Shown: positions 46,204 through 55,357 of the stretch, one piece after another
How positions within the stretch are numbered: the stretch's first letter is position 1
How the letters are laid out: each line of letters begins with the position of its first letter
Source of the DNA: Rhodobacteraceae bacterium WFHF2C18
Lineage (GTDB): Bacteria > Pseudomonadota > Alphaproteobacteria > Rhodobacterales > Rhodobacteraceae
NCBI GenBank assembly: GCA_002166865.1
Contig: NHTQ01000007.1
Coordinates: 1 to 64,000, forward strand
DNA: 64,000 bases
Direction of reading: 5' to 3'
Notes under the pieces: model-generated
Told to the model about the DNA's origin: nothing
Databases searched by the model: none
What the model saw: the letters and a program-made list of their open reading frames with translations, nothing else
Position numbers and translations under genes: made by a program

Positions 46204-46833
46204 TCAGTCCATCCGCACCGCATAGAGGCGCGACCAGAGATCGGGTTCGGACAGCAGGTAGGGGCGGAAGGACGGCGAGGTCTCGATCCGGGTCCAGCGG
46301 CCCTCGGCGGCCAGCGCCGCCATCACCGGCGGGAATCCCTGTTCCTCGAAGGTGGCGTCCAGCAGGTTGAAGACGCCCACCCCGCCGGGTCGGGTGACGC
46401 GGGCCAGTTCCCGCAGGCTTTCCGGTGGCGCATGGCCGGGGCCGAAGGATCCGATGCAGGCGAAGGCGGCGAAGGCGTCGTCGGCATAGGGCAGGTCGGT
46501 CAGGTTGGCCACGTCCAGAGCGGCATAGGCGCCCGTGCCCTCGGCCGCGGCCAGCATGCCCGGCGAGAGATCACAGCCCGTGATCGGGGAATAGCCCAGG
46601 ATCGCCAGCGTCTCGCCGACGAGCCCCGTGCCGCAGCCGGCATCGAGGATCGGGCCCTCGGTCGTGCCCAGGTGGCGGGCCAGGAACCCGGCAGCCACCG
46701 CCGGCAGGCGGAACCCCTTGGCCAGGTTCTCGGCGTCGTAGCTTTGCGACCAGTCGTCGTAGATACGCCGTGATGCTTCGGGCGTGTCGGCGCCGTAGAC
46801 ATCGCCCAGATCCTCGGTCTTCTGCCGGCTCAT
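46204..46833 (-). CDS. Class I SAM-dependent methyltransferase between trpF and trpB
   Basis: The 209-residue protein begins MSRQKTEDLGDVYGADTPE. It has SAM motif I ILDAGCGTGLVGETLAILG near 62-80, GCDLSPGMLAAA and ACIGSFGPGHAPPESL. The pattern YDDWSQSYDAEN is typical of Williams-Beuren-type methyltransferases. GGAGG sits about 5 bp before the ATG. The target is unknown. It is flanked by trpF and trpB on the same strand. Confidence 0.83.
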   Translation of the reverse strand: MSRQKTEDLGDVYGADTPEASRRIYDDWSQSYDAENLAKGFRLPAVAAGFLARHLGTTEGPILDAGCGTGLVGETLAILGYSPITGCDLSPGMLAAAEGTGAYAALDVANLTDLPYADDAFAAFACIGSFGPGHAPPESLRELARVTRPGGVGVFNLLDATFEEQGFPPVMAALAAEGRWTRIETSPSFRPYLLSEPDLWSRLYAVRMD

Positions 46834-46918
46834 GGCCACCTCCGCGTTCTGTTCCACTCGATTGTCCAGGATGGCCGCGATCCTCTGCCGCGCGGGCGAG
46901 GATGTCAACGCGCCAGGC

Positions 46919-47566
46919 TCAGGCGGCGCGGGCGGCATCCACGAAGGCGCGCATCAACTCGGCGTCCTTGTGGCCGGGGCTGCTTTCCACGCCCGAGGAG
47001 ACATCGACCTGCCGCGCGCCGGTCTGCGCAATGGCCGCGCCCACGTTGTCCGGGGTCAGGCCGCCGGCCAGCATCCAGGGCACCGGCCAGCGCCGGCCCT
47101 GCAGCAGCGACCAGTCGAAGCTGGCGGCGTTGCCCCCGGGGCGGTCGGCCCCCTCGGGCGGCTTGGCATCCACCAGGAGCTGGTCGGCCACGCGGGCGTA
47201 GAAATCGAGCTGGGTCAGGTCGGTCTCGGTCGCCACGCCCACGGCTTTCATCACCGGCAGGCCGTAGCGTTCGCGCACCTCGGTGACGCGGGCGGGGCTT
47301 TCCTGCCCGTGCAGTTGAAGCATGTCGAGCGGCACCTCGGCGGTCAGCGCGTCGAGAAAGGTGTTGTCGGCATCCACCGTCAGCCCGACCTTGGCGATGC
47401 CCGTGGGCACCGAGGCGGCCATGTATGCGGCGTCCTCCAGTTGCAGGTGGCGCGGCGAGCGCGGAAAGAAGACGAACCCGACATAGGCCGCCCCCGCCAG
47501 GATGGCGGGCGGAATGTCGGCGCTGTCTGTCAGGCCGCAGATCTTGACCTTGATGTCGGCGGGCAT
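46919..47566 (-). CDS. trpF: Phosphoribosylanthranilate isomerase
   Basis: The 215-residue TIM barrel begins [15 protein letters not shown] with the family motif KICGLT, then [20 protein letters not shown]-like [11 protein letters not shown] and the C-terminal [10 protein letters not shown] and [16 protein letters not shown]. It catalyses the Amadori rearrangement in tryptophan synthesis. It follows lapA by 7 bp in the ihfB-lapA-trpF run. Confidence 0.95.
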   Translation of the reverse strand: MPADIKVKICGLTDSADIPPAILAGAAYVGFVFFPRSPRHLQLEDAAYMAASVPTGIAKVGLTVDADNTFLDALTAEVPLDMLQLHGQESPARVTEVRERYGLPVMKAVGVATETDLTQLDFYARVADQLLVDAKPPEGADRPGGNAASFDWSLLQGRRWPVPWMLAGGLTPDNVGAAIAQTGARQVDVSSGVESSPGHKDAELMRAFVDAARAA

Positions 47567-47573
47567 GGGCGGC

Positions 47574-47924
47574 TCAGCTGGCCTCGTCCAGCAGGGCCAG
47601 GACCTCGTCCTTGCCCTCGTGGCGTTCCTGCTTGAGGCGGCGGACCTCGGCGCGCAGCTTCTCTATCTCGCGCTTGCGCCGGGCGGCGGCGGCGCGTTCG
47701 CCGGCCTCGCGGATCCATTCCCAGATCAGGCCGAGGATGAGCCCCGCCAGCACGCCGCCGAACATCACCACGAAGAGCGGCACGTCGTAGGCGGGCGTGA
47801 TCGCGGCCATGTCGGCCAGTTCGGCGGGCAGAACCCGCACGGTGACCGTGCCGCGGTTGGCCATGGCGACAAGGATCAGCGCCAACGCGAAGATGGCGAT
47901 CGAGGCGTAGCGTATATAGCGCAT
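47574..47924 (-). CDS. LapA-domain membrane protein
   Basis: The 116-residue protein has two TM segments (about 5-22 and 48-70, [19 protein letters not shown]) and a C-terminal coiled coil rich in Arg, Lys and Glu (about 78-112). This is the LapA/YciS architecture of LPS assembly protein A, which partners LapB in controlling LpxC. ATG 47924 shares one base with the ihfB stop (TGATG). Confidence 0.87.
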   Translation of the reverse strand: MRYIRYASIAIFALALILVAMANRGTVTVRVLPAELADMAAITPAYDVPLFVVMFGGVLAGLILGLIWEWIREAGERAAAARRKREIEKLRAEVRRLKQERHEGKDEVLALLDEAS

Positions 47925-48208
47925 CAGTCCTTCCCGTTCAGTCGCTCGCGCAGGAGCTTGCCCGTCTTGAAGAACGGCACGTGCTTTTCCTCCACTTCGA
48001 CGGCCTCGCCGGTCCGGGGGTTCCGACCGGTGCGCGCCTCGCGCTTTTTCACCGAGAAGGCGCCGAAGCCGCGCAGCTCCACACGGTTGCCCGCGGCCAT
48101 GGCCTCGGTGATCTCGTTGAAGATGGTGTTCACGATCCGCTCCACGTCGCGCTGGTAAAGGTGCGGGTTCTCGTCGGCAATCTTCTGGATCAATTCCGAT
48201 CGAATCAT
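47924..48208 (-). CDS. ihfB: Integration host factor beta subunit
   Basis: The 94-residue DNA-bending protein begins [19 protein letters not shown]. It has [20 protein letters not shown], with the intercalating Pro arm in RNPRTGEAV, and [15 protein letters not shown]. It heterodimerises with IHF-alpha. GGGAGGGA lies upstream of the ATG at 48208; an in-frame extension upstream is not conserved. The rpsA-ihfB order is classic. Confidence 0.95.
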   Translation of the reverse strand: MIRSELIQKIADENPHLYQRDVERIVNTIFNEITEAMAAGNRVELRGFGAFSVKKREARTGRNPRTGEAVEVEEKHVPFFKTGKLLRERLNGKD

Positions 48209-48260
48209 CGGTCCCTCCCCGGCTCTTTTCCGTTCTCGCAGCGCGTCCGGCAATGCGGGG

Positions 48261-48289
48261 ACTATAGAAAGAAACGCGCGCGACCGAAA
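48261..48289 (-). promoter_or_regulatory. Possible promoter of ihfB
   Basis: On the minus strand TTTCGG (48289-48284) and TATAGT (48266-48261) are 17 bp apart, 53 bp before the ihfB ATG. The -10 is good, the -35 poor. It sits just after a terminator-like palindrome at 48297-48314, consistent with a separate transcript start. Confidence 0.45.
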
Positions 48290-48296
48290 CAAGAAA

Positions 48297-48314
48297 GCCC
48301 GCCGCGCGGCGGGC
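48297..48314 (-). terminator. Second terminator-like palindrome behind rpsA
   Basis: GCCCGCC-GCGC-GGCGGGC is a perfect 18-bp palindrome followed on the minus strand by TTTCTTGTTTC. It lies between the first rpsA terminator and ihfB in the 319-bp gene-free stretch 48209-48527. That stretch otherwise holds only the ihfB promoter candidate and the terminator at 48473. Confidence 0.65.
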
Positions 48315-48472
48315 AAATGCCCAAAAAGGCCGCCATGCCGGCACTCTTCGCGGCCCGATCACGGCCCGACGGCGCCCGGCGGGGAGGGGCAGCGCATTTC
48401 TGCGGCGCCGAAAAGCCGTTGATTCGGAAGGGTATTCGGACGCCCCTCAAGAACCGGTGCCGGGAACGGAAA

Positions 48473-48496
48473 CGGCCCCGCCAGCAGGCGGGGCCG
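48473..48496 (-). terminator. Intrinsic terminator of rpsA
   Basis: CGGCCCCGCC and GGCGGGGCCG form a 10-bp stem with a 4-base loop. On the minus strand it is followed by TTTCCG. It starts 32 bp after the rpsA stop. Confidence 0.75.
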
Positions 48497-48527
48497 CATC
48501 CATCGTGTCATGGAACGACTGGGGCGG

Positions 48528-50216
48528 TCAGCCCTTGTCCTCGTCGCCCTTGAGCGCGGCGCCGAGGATGTCGCCGAGCGATGCGCCGGAATCGGAGCTG
48601 CCGTACTGTTCCACGGCCTCTTTTTCCTCGGCGATCTCGCGGGCCTTGATCGACAGGCCGAGCCGGCGGTTCTTGGCGTCCACGTTGGTGACGCGCACAT
48701 CCACCTTGTCGCCCACGCTGAAGCGGTCGGGCCGCTGCTCGGAGCGGTCGCGGCTGAGGTCGGAGCGGCGGATGAAGGACTTCAGCCCGTCGTATTCCAC
48801 CTCGATGCCGCCGTCCTCGATCGCGGTGACCTCCACGGTGATGATCGAGCCGCGCTTGACGCCGTCCATCGCCTCGGCGAAGGGGTCGCCCTCCAGCGCC
48901 TTGATCGACAGCGAGATGCGCTCCTTCTCGACATCCACTTCGGAGACCACGGCGCGGACCACGTCACCCTTCTTGTAGTCCTGGATCGCTTCCTCGCCGC
49001 GCTGGTCCCAGCTGAGGTCGCTGAGGTGGACCATGCCGTCGATGTCGCCCGGCAGGCCGATGAACAGGCCGAACTCGGTGATGTTCTTGACCTCGCCCTC
49101 GACCTCGGTGCCGACGGGATGCGTTTCGGCGAAGACTTCCCACGGGTTGCGCTGCGTCTGCTTGAGCCCGAGGCTGACGCGGCGCTTGGCCTGGTCGATC
49201 TCCAGCACCATGACGTCCACTTCCTGGCTGGTCGAGACGATCTTGCCGGGGTGGACGTTCTTCTTGGTCCAGCTCATCTCGGAGACGTGGACAAGGCCCT
49301 CGACCCCGGGCTCCAGCTCCACGAAGGCGCCGTAGTCGGTGATGTTGGTCACGCGCCCGGTGTGCACAGAGCCGATGGGATACTTCGCGGCCACCAGGTC
49401 CCAGGGATCCTCCTGCAGCTGCTTCATGCCCAGGCTGATGCGGTGGGTTTCCTTGTTGATCTTGATGACCTGGACCTTGACGGTCTCGCCGATCGACAGG
49501 ATCTCGGAGGGGTGGTTGACCCGACGCCAGGCCATGTCGGTGACGTGCAGCAGGCCGTCCACGCCGCCCAGGTCGACGAAGGCGCCGTACTCGGTGATGT
49601 TCTTGACCACGCCTTCCACGGTGTCGCCTTCGCTGAGCTTGGCGATGACCTCGGCGCGCTGCTCGGCGCGGCTTTCTTCCAGGATGGCGCGGCGCGAGAC
49701 CACGATGTTGCCGCGGCGGCGATCCATCTTGAGGATCTGGAAGGGCTGCTTAAGCCCCATCAGCGGGCCGGCGTCGCGCACGGGGCGCACATCGACCTGA
49801 GAGCCGGGCAGGAAGGCCACGGCGCCGCCCAGATCGACGGTGAAGCCGCCCTTGACGCGGCCGAAGATCGCGCCCTCGACGCGGGCGTCGTCGGCGTAGG
49901 CCTTCTCCAGCCGGTCCCAGGCCGCTTCGCGGCGGGCCATCTCGCGGCTGAGCACGGCTTCGCCGCGGGCGTTCTCGACCTGGCGGAGGTAGACCTCCAC
50001 CTCGTCGCCCACTTCGATCTCGGGCTGCTCGCCGGGTTGCGCGAATTCCTTGAGCTCGACGCGGCCTTCCATCTTGTAGCCGACGTCGATGATGGCCTGG
50101 CCCGCCTCGATGGCGATGACCTTGCCCTTGACGACCGTGCCCTCCTGGGGCGTGTCCATTTCGAAGCTTTCTTCAAGGAGGGCTTCGAATTCCTCCATCG
50201 ATGTGTTTTCAGCCAT
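48528..50216 (-). CDS. rpsA: 30S ribosomal protein S1
   Basis: The 562-residue protein consists of six S1/OB repeats. Typical elements are GTVVKGKVIAIEAGQAIIDV, VKNITEYGAFVDLGGVDGLL, VTNITDYGAFVELEPGVEGL and VKNITEFGLFIGLPGDIDG. It binds mRNA and brings it to the 30S subunit. The end is acidic and charged. The ATG is at 50216. Its apparent leader (50217 to about 50376) contains a terminator-like hairpin. Confidence 0.97.
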   Translation of the reverse strand: MAENTSMEEFEALLEESFEMDTPQEGTVVKGKVIAIEAGQAIIDVGYKMEGRVELKEFAQPGEQPEIEVGDEVEVYLRQVENARGEAVLSREMARREAAWDRLEKAYADDARVEGAIFGRVKGGFTVDLGGAVAFLPGSQVDVRPVRDAGPLMGLKQPFQILKMDRRRGNIVVSRRAILEESRAEQRAEVIAKLSEGDTVEGVVKNITEYGAFVDLGGVDGLLHVTDMAWRRVNHPSEILSIGETVKVQVIKINKETHRISLGMKQLQEDPWDLVAAKYPIGSVHTGRVTNITDYGAFVELEPGVEGLVHVSEMSWTKKNVHPGKIVSTSQEVDVMVLEIDQAKRRVSLGLKQTQRNPWEVFAETHPVGTEVEGEVKNITEFGLFIGLPGDIDGMVHLSDLSWDQRGEEAIQDYKKGDVVRAVVSEVDVEKERISLSIKALEGDPFAEAMDGVKRGSIITVEVTAIEDGGIEVEYDGLKSFIRRSDLSRDRSEQRPDRFSVGDKVDVRVTNVDAKNRRLGLSIKAREIAEEKEAVEQYGSSDSGASLGDILGAALKGDEDKG

Positions 50217-50301
50217 GTGGCGTCGGTTTCCTTTACTACATCTTTTTCCGGCCGCGCGGTTGTCTCCGCCGGTCTTGATCCATCTCGTTGGTCAGGCGGG
50301 C

Positions 50302-50333
50302 CCAAAACAAAGAGGGCCGGCGGCCCCGGCCCT
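50302..50333 (-). terminator. Terminator-like hairpin in the cmk-rpsA spacer
   Basis: On the minus strand AGGGCCGG-GGCCG-CCGGCCCT forms an 8-bp stem and is followed by CTTTGTTTT, an intrinsic terminator pattern. By position it ends cmk transcripts. But the promoter-like pair at 50383-50411 is upstream of it, so rpsA transcripts starting there would have to read through it. It could be a plain cmk terminator or an attenuator of rpsA. Confidence 0.75.
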
Positions 50334-50382
50334 GCTCGATCTCTTGTTATGTATTGGCGTTGCCCGCCTTGGCGACAGGCGT

Positions 50383-50411
50383 TCTATAGAACCGCCGCAA
50401 TATCGAATCAA
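50383..50411 (-). promoter_or_regulatory. Sigma-70-like promoter of rpsA overlapping the cmk stop codon
   Basis: TTGATT (50411-50406) and TATAGA (50388-50383) are exactly 17 bp apart on the minus strand. The -10 is embedded in the palindrome GTTCTATAGAAC (50381-50392). The -35 includes the cmk stop codon. The predicted leader before rpsA is about 160 nt. Confidence 0.6.
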
Positions 50412-51037
50412 GGGGATTCCGGCGCATCAGCGCTGCGCCGCCTGTCGATTTCGGCGATGGCCGCGGCGACGGCCTCGTCGATCGTCATCGTCGAGGTATC
50501 CAGCACGACCGCGTCCTCGGCCGGTTTCAGCGGCGCGTCGGCGCGGGCGCTGTCGCGCGCGTCGCGGGTCCGGAGATCGGCCAGCACCTCCTCGTAGGTG
50601 GTGCCGATGCTCTTCCCGGTCAGTTCGGCCAGGCGGCGGCGTGCGCGCACGTCGTCGTCGGCGGTGACGAAAAGCTTCACCTCGGCCTCGGGGCAGATCA
50701 CCGTGCCGATGTCCCGGCCATCCAGCACGGCGCCGCCGGCCCGCCGGGCAAAGGCACGCTGGAAATCCACCAGCGCGTGGCGCACCTCGGGTATGGCGGC
50801 CACCCGGCTGGCGGCCTGCGCCACCTCGGGCGTGCGCAGGTCCGCCGCATCAAGATCCGCGGCAACGAGGGCGCGGGCGGCCTCCACCGGGTCGGTGCCG
50901 TCGAGCGTGCGCCGGCCCGTGGCGCGGTAGAGCAGCCCGGTATCCAGGTGCGCGAAGCCGAAATGATCCGCCACGGCCTTCGAGACCGTGCCCTTGCCGG
51001 CCGCCGCCGGCCCGTCGATCGCGATGGTGAACGCCAT
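50408..51037 (-). CDS. cmk: Cytidylate kinase
   Basis: The 209-residue kinase begins [20 protein letters not shown] with the P-loop GPAAAGKGT. It has [11 protein letters not shown], the CMP-binding [15 protein letters not shown] and [12 protein letters not shown]. It phosphorylates CMP and dCMP. The cmk-rpsA order is conserved in proteobacteria. An ATG 8 codons upstream is possible but not conserved. The stop overlaps the -35 of the putative rpsA promoter. Confidence 0.94.
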   Translation of the reverse strand: MAFTIAIDGPAAAGKGTVSKAVADHFGFAHLDTGLLYRATGRRTLDGTDPVEAARALVAADLDAADLRTPEVAQAASRVAAIPEVRHALVDFQRAFARRAGGAVLDGRDIGTVICPEAEVKLFVTADDDVRARRRLAELTGKSIGTTYEEVLADLRTRDARDSARADAPLKPAEDAVVLDTSTMTIDEAVAAAIAEIDRRRSADAPESP

Positions 51038-51098
51038 GCGCCTGTCCCTTGCGTTGGACATCCCCCCTAGAGGATCGCCGCGCCGGGCTCAAGCGCGG

Positions 51099-52589
51099 TC
51101 ACGTCCCGTGCACGGCGCTCCAGCGTTCGATGAGGGCCTGTTGCAGACCCTTGGCGCGGCGGTTCCAGGCCCGCGCGCCGGCGGGCCGTTCGTCGCGGGT
51201 GGTGTCGATGTCGGCCCGGCGCCCGGTGTCGGCGGAAAAGATCGCGAAGGCCAGTTCGCGCCCGCCGGGCAGGGTGGCATAGCCGGCAAGCGAGCTGACG
51301 AAGTACAGCGTGCCGGTCTTGGCGCGCACCTGCACGGGGTGGTCAGGGTCGGGCCGGCCATGCGGATCGCGCATCTTGATGGTCTTGAGCAGGGCGGGCA
51401 ACGCCGTGCCGCGGCGGTCCGCCAGCGCATGGGCCATGCCGGCCGCGGTCAGCCGCGAATCCTCGTCCAGCCCCGAGTGATCCAGAAGCCGTGCGTCCGG
51501 GATGTCCAGCCGGTGCTGCGCCCAATCGGTCATCTCTTGCGCGGAGGCGCGCAGCGAGGGCGCGGCCCGGTCCCGCCGGGCGGCGGTCGCCGTCATGCCC
51601 ACCAGTTCCGCCGTCAGGTTGGTGGAATACTTCAGCATGCCGCGCAGGATCTCGCGCAGCGTTTCGCTGCGGTGGGGAACCAGCGTGCGCCCCTGGGGCG
51701 GGCCGTCCAGCGGGGGCGCCACCCGCAGCGGGATGCCGTGCGAGCGGGCGAAGATCGCGAAAACCTCGGCCGCGTAGGCCCCCGGCTTGCGCACCGGCAA
51801 CCAGCGCGCGCCCCCCTGCCCGAGCGCCCAGCGCGCCACCGTCCAGCGGTCGTGGTCGCCGGCGTCCTTGTAGGTGTAGACGGGCGTCTTGCGCTTGGCG
51901 ACGGCCATGCGGGCGACCTGCACGTCGGGGCGGTACTTGCGCGTGCGCGCGTCCATCGAGACGGCGTAGCCGTCGCTTTCGCGCTTCCACTGGAAATGGA
52001 CGCGGTTGAAATTCAGGTTCAGCCCGGAGACCGCCGGGTTGTAGCCGACATGCGCGGGCTGCTCGGGGTCGATCATCCGTTCGAAGGGCATGGCGCCGTC
52101 CCAGACGCGGAAGCGGCCCTGCACCGCGTGCACGCCGGCCTGCTTGAGATCCGCCGCCATCTGCGCCAGGGCGTCGGTGTCCAGCGTGGGGTCGCCCCCG
52201 CCGGCGAGCACCAGATCGCCCTTCAGCACGCCCTTTTCAACCGGGCCGGTGGCGATCAGGCGCGTGGTGAAGCGATACCCGCCCCCCAGGGTTTCCAGCG
52301 CATAAAGGGCGGTCAGCGCCTTGGTCACGCTGGCCGGAGGCTGGCCCGCCGCGGGCGCGTGCGCCTCCAGAAGCTGGCCGCTGGCCGCATCCACCACCGC
52401 GTAGGAGACGTCACCGCCCAGGCGGGCGGCATCGATCAGCGCCGTGGCGGGCGGCGCGGCGCGCACGGCCAGCCCCGCCGGCCGCGCCTGCGGCCGCAAG
52501 GAAACCTTCGGGGCGTCCGCCAAGCCCGCGCCGGCCAGCCCGGCCAGGCCCGCCGCGAGGAAAGAGCGTCTCGTCCAGGGCCGCGTCAT
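51099..52589 (-). CDS. dacB: D-alanyl-D-alanine carboxypeptidase/endopeptidase (PBP4 type)
   Basis: The 496-residue protein has a twin-arginine-like signal RRSFLAAGLAGLAGAG at the N-terminus. The penicillin-binding motifs are SVTK at residues 87-90 (nucleophile S87), YSTN in the middle (S-x-N) and AKTGTL near the C-terminus (K-T-G). The class C PBP4 fold includes a long insert between the first two motifs. It trims periplasmic peptidoglycan. Its neighbour cmk follows after 61 bp. Confidence 0.9.
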   Translation of the reverse strand: MTRPWTRRSFLAAGLAGLAGAGLADAPKVSLRPQARPAGLAVRAAPPATALIDAARLGGDVSYAVVDAASGQLLEAHAPAAGQPPASVTKALTALYALETLGGGYRFTTRLIATGPVEKGVLKGDLVLAGGGDPTLDTDALAQMAADLKQAGVHAVQGRFRVWDGAMPFERMIDPEQPAHVGYNPAVSGLNLNFNRVHFQWKRESDGYAVSMDARTRKYRPDVQVARMAVAKRKTPVYTYKDAGDHDRWTVARWALGQGGARWLPVRKPGAYAAEVFAIFARSHGIPLRVAPPLDGPPQGRTLVPHRSETLREILRGMLKYSTNLTAELVGMTATAARRDRAAPSLRASAQEMTDWAQHRLDIPDARLLDHSGLDEDSRLTAAGMAHALADRRGTALPALLKTIKMRDPHGRPDPDHPVQVRAKTGTLYFVSSLAGYATLPGGRELAFAIFSADTGRRADIDTTRDERPAGARAWNRRAKGLQQALIERWSAVHGT

Positions 52590-52654
52590 GGGGCCGAGTA
52601 AACCTCAGCCACGCGGCGCTTACAATCCTCTTCGCGGCTGTCGCGGCCGCATTT

Positions 52655-53263
52655 TCAGCCGCGCCGCGACCAAGCGCCGCGCGCGCGCAACCCGGACGAG
52701 GAGACCGCCACCATGGGCACGTTCACGAAGCACCACGCCGGCGGCGCGGCCCGGGCCAGCCCGTGGCTCTGCCGCGCGGGCAGGCGCCAGGGGGCGTAGA
52801 TGCGGGCAGCCTTGGACATGCGGGCGGAAATGCGTTGTCCGGGGCGGGCCAGCACGCCCACCGGCACCCGGTGCATGATGTCGTGCCAGTCCTGCCACTG
52901 GTCGAGCTGTGCCAGGTTGTCCGCCCCCATAAGCCAGACGAAGCGCACCCCCGGCCGCAGCGCCTGCAGATGGCGCAGGGTTTGCGCCGTGTAACGGGTG
53001 CCGACACGCGCCTCGAAATCCGTGATCGCGATCCGGGGATGGCGGGCGATCTCGCGGCAGGCCGCCATGCGCCGCGGCAGCGGCGCCGGTCCCTGCGCCT
53101 TGAGCGGGTTGCCCGGGCTGACCAGCCACCACACGTGATCCAGGCCGAAGCGTTTCAGCGCCTCGCGGCTGATATGCACATGCCCCCTGTGCGGCGGGTC
53201 GAAGGACCCCCCGAGAAGCCCGATGGCCATGCCGGGCCGCGTCATGGGCAGCGCGTTTCGCAT
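52655..53263 (-). CDS. nadD: Nicotinate-nucleotide adenylyltransferase
   Basis: The 202-residue enzyme has the nucleotidyltransferase motif [18 protein letters not shown] near 15-32, [25 protein letters not shown] and the C-terminal [14 protein letters not shown] (ISSTxIR-type). It makes deamido-NAD in NAD synthesis. The start [12 protein letters not shown] at 53263 matches relatives; ATG 53245 is an alternative. The reading frame stays open far upstream, but that part is antisense to the GGDEF-EAL gene and not real. Confidence 0.93.
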   Translation of the reverse strand: MRNALPMTRPGMAIGLLGGSFDPPHRGHVHISREALKRFGLDHVWWLVSPGNPLKAQGPAPLPRRMAACREIARHPRIAITDFEARVGTRYTAQTLRHLQALRPGVRFVWLMGADNLAQLDQWQDWHDIMHRVPVGVLARPGQRISARMSKAARIYAPWRLPARQSHGLARAAPPAWCFVNVPMVAVSSSGLRARGAWSRRG

Positions 53264-53437
53264 GCCCCGGTTGTTTCCCGCCACCGACCGGGTGTCCAGC
53301 GAAATCCGCGCACCTCTTGCCCAGCCGCCGAATTTCCACGGCATTTTAGGCAGATAACCGGGGCGCCGGCGACGCCGCGTTAATCCTCGCCGGGGCATCG
53401 TCGCGCCGGCAATTTTGAAAGCAGGGAGCGCATCCTG

Positions 53438-55282
53438 GTGACGCACGACGCGACATCCCGGCCGCCTGGACGGACAACCCGCAGTACCCGGCCCGCCCCG
53501 CCGCCGGGTTTTGCCACCATCCTGGACGGCGTCCGCGACGCCGTGATCGTGCAGGACCGCGAGGGACGGGTCGAATGGATCAACCCCGCCGCCGAAGCGA
53601 TGTTCGGCTGGCGCCTGGAGGAGGTGCAGGGCCGCAAGGCGCTGGAATTCATCCTGCCGCGCGACCGGCGGATGCGCGAGGCCGAGGTGGCACGGTTCCG
53701 CTACGACCTTGACAGCCCGCTTTTCCAGCGCCTGCACATGGCCGAGCACCAGCGCCGCGACGGCAGCCTTCTCTGGAACCAGCAGAGCTTCTCGCTGGTC
53801 GGTGGCGGCGCGGACGGCGATGACTGGAAGGTGGTCGTCACCTGCCGGGACGTGACCGACCAGGTGATCACCGAAACCGCCCTGCGGCAGGTGCAGGTGG
53901 ACCTGCAGCACGCCGCCTACCACGACGACCTGACCGGCGTGGCCAATCGAAAGCGCCTGACCGAATACCTGGCCAGCGGCCCCGTTGCCGAACGGCTGAC
54001 GCGCGGGGAGGTCGGGGTTCTGCAGGTGGACATCGACAAGTTCAAGGAGATCAACGATACCCTGGGCCACGCGGCCGGCGATGCCACGCTGGTGCACATG
54101 GCGCGGGCCCTGCGCGGCGCCGCCGGGCCGGAGGACCTGGTCTGCCGCATCGGCGGCGACGAATTCCTGCTCATCTGCCTCGGGCCGGTCAACCGCGAGG
54201 CGCTGATGACGCGCGCCGAACTGGTGATCAAGAGCCTGCAGGCCCCGCTGCGCTGGCAGGCACAGACAATCCGCATCGGCACCTCGATCGGCGCCAGCCT
54301 TTGCACCTGCGCGCATTGCACCGGCGAGACCATGATCCAGCAGGCCGACCAGGCACTTTATGCCGCCAAGAACCGCGGCCGGGGGCAGGTCGTTCTCTTC
54401 ACGCCCGAACTGGGGCGGCTGCACAAGGCGCAGCAACTGCTGTCGCGCGAACTGAAGACCGCCGTCGCCGAGGCGCAGTTCGAGGTGCACCTGCAGCCGC
54501 AGCTCTTGCTGTCCGAGACCCGCGTGACAGGATGCGAGGCGCTGCTGCGTTGGCGCCATCCCACGCGCGGCGCCCTGGCCCCGGGGCATTTCCTGGAGAC
54601 CGCGCAGAAGACCGGGCTGCTGGCCGAGATCGACTATATCTCGATGAACCTGGCGCTGGACTCGCTGGTGGAGCTGCGCCGGGCCGGGTTTCCCGGCATG
54701 TCCATGTCGCTCAATGTCTCCTCCGAGATCCTCGCCGACGGCAACTATCCCGACCTTCTGGACTGGGCGATGCAGGCGCGCGGCCTGCCGGCCGAAAGCG
54801 TCTGCGTGGAGATCCTGGAGACGACGATCCTGGAAGGGGGCGATCTGGACATCGTGGGCACCGTCGACCGGCTCAAGCGGCTTGGCGTCCGGGTGGCGCT
54901 GGACGATTTCGGCACCGGCTACGCGGGCCTGGCGCACATGTCGGCCTTCGACATCGACGCGATCAAGCTCGACCGGTCGATGATCGGGCGACTGGAGTCG
55001 GACGCGCGCAACCGTGTCATCATCCGCTCGATCATACGGTTGTGCGCCATGCTGGGCATGCAGGTGGTGGCCGAGGGCGTCGAGACCCAGACACAGCTGG
55101 GGATCCTGGGCCGCGCGAACTGTCCGCTGATCCAGGGCTACGGACTGGCCCGGCCGATGCCCGTACCCGACGCCATCGCCTGGCTCAAGGCGAACACGCC
55201 CCTGCCCCGGCCGCTGCGCTTCGCCGGGTGCGAGGATGCGGCCGAGGATACGCCCCCCGCCGCCCGCTCGGCGACGGGGTGA
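53438..55282 (+). CDS. PAS-GGDEF-EAL cyclic-di-GMP turnover protein
   Basis: The 614-residue soluble protein has a PAS domain (about 25-143), a GGDEF domain with intact GGDEF at 239-243, and an EAL domain with EAL at 367-369, [30 protein letters not shown] and QGYG. Both cyclase and phosphodiesterase residues look intact. The inhibitory RxxD site before GGDEF is absent (GPED). A cysteine cluster CTCAHC lies at 289-294. The start is GTG 53438 with GGGAG upstream. The PAS ligand is unknown; no TM segment is present. Confidence 0.92.
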   Translation: MTHDATSRPPGRTTRSTRPAPPPGFATILDGVRDAVIVQDREGRVEWINPAAEAMFGWRLEEVQGRKALEFILPRDRRMREAEVARFRYDLDSPLFQRLHMAEHQRRDGSLLWNQQSFSLVGGGADGDDWKVVVTCRDVTDQVITETALRQVQVDLQHAAYHDDLTGVANRKRLTEYLASGPVAERLTRGEVGVLQVDIDKFKEINDTLGHAAGDATLVHMARALRGAAGPEDLVCRIGGDEFLLICLGPVNREALMTRAELVIKSLQAPLRWQAQTIRIGTSIGASLCTCAHCTGETMIQQADQALYAAKNRGRGQVVLFTPELGRLHKAQQLLSRELKTAVAEAQFEVHLQPQLLLSETRVTGCEALLRWRHPTRGALAPGHFLETAQKTGLLAEIDYISMNLALDSLVELRRAGFPGMSMSLNVSSEILADGNYPDLLDWAMQARGLPAESVCVEILETTILEGGDLDIVGTVDRLKRLGVRVALDDFGTGYAGLAHMSAFDIDAIKLDRSMIGRLESDARNRVIIRSIIRLCAMLGMQVVAEGVETQTQLGILGRANCPLIQGYGLARPMPVPDAIAWLKANTPLPRPLRFAGCEDAAEDTPPAARSATG

Positions 55283-55300
55283 GCGCCCGCCAATGCCGGT

Positions 55301-55329
55301 TTGCCAAGCCCGGCGTCACCTCCTAAAAG
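55301..55329 (+). promoter_or_regulatory. Likely promoter of ettA
   Basis: TTGCCA (55301-55306) and TAAAAG (55324-55329) are 17 bp apart, 29 bp before the ettA ATG, which itself has GGAGG at 55349-55353. Confidence 0.6.
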
Positions 55330-55357
55330 GCCGGGAACCAGTCACCCGGAGGATTCC

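Noticed and set aside
48510-50597. A 695-codon plus-strand reading frame across rpsA
   Set aside because: Antisense to the six S1 repeats, and its apparent repeats mirror them. No independent motif.
53264-54937. Upstream continuation of the nadD reading frame
   Set aside because: Open only because it is antisense to the GGDEF-EAL gene. NadD homology starts at 53263.
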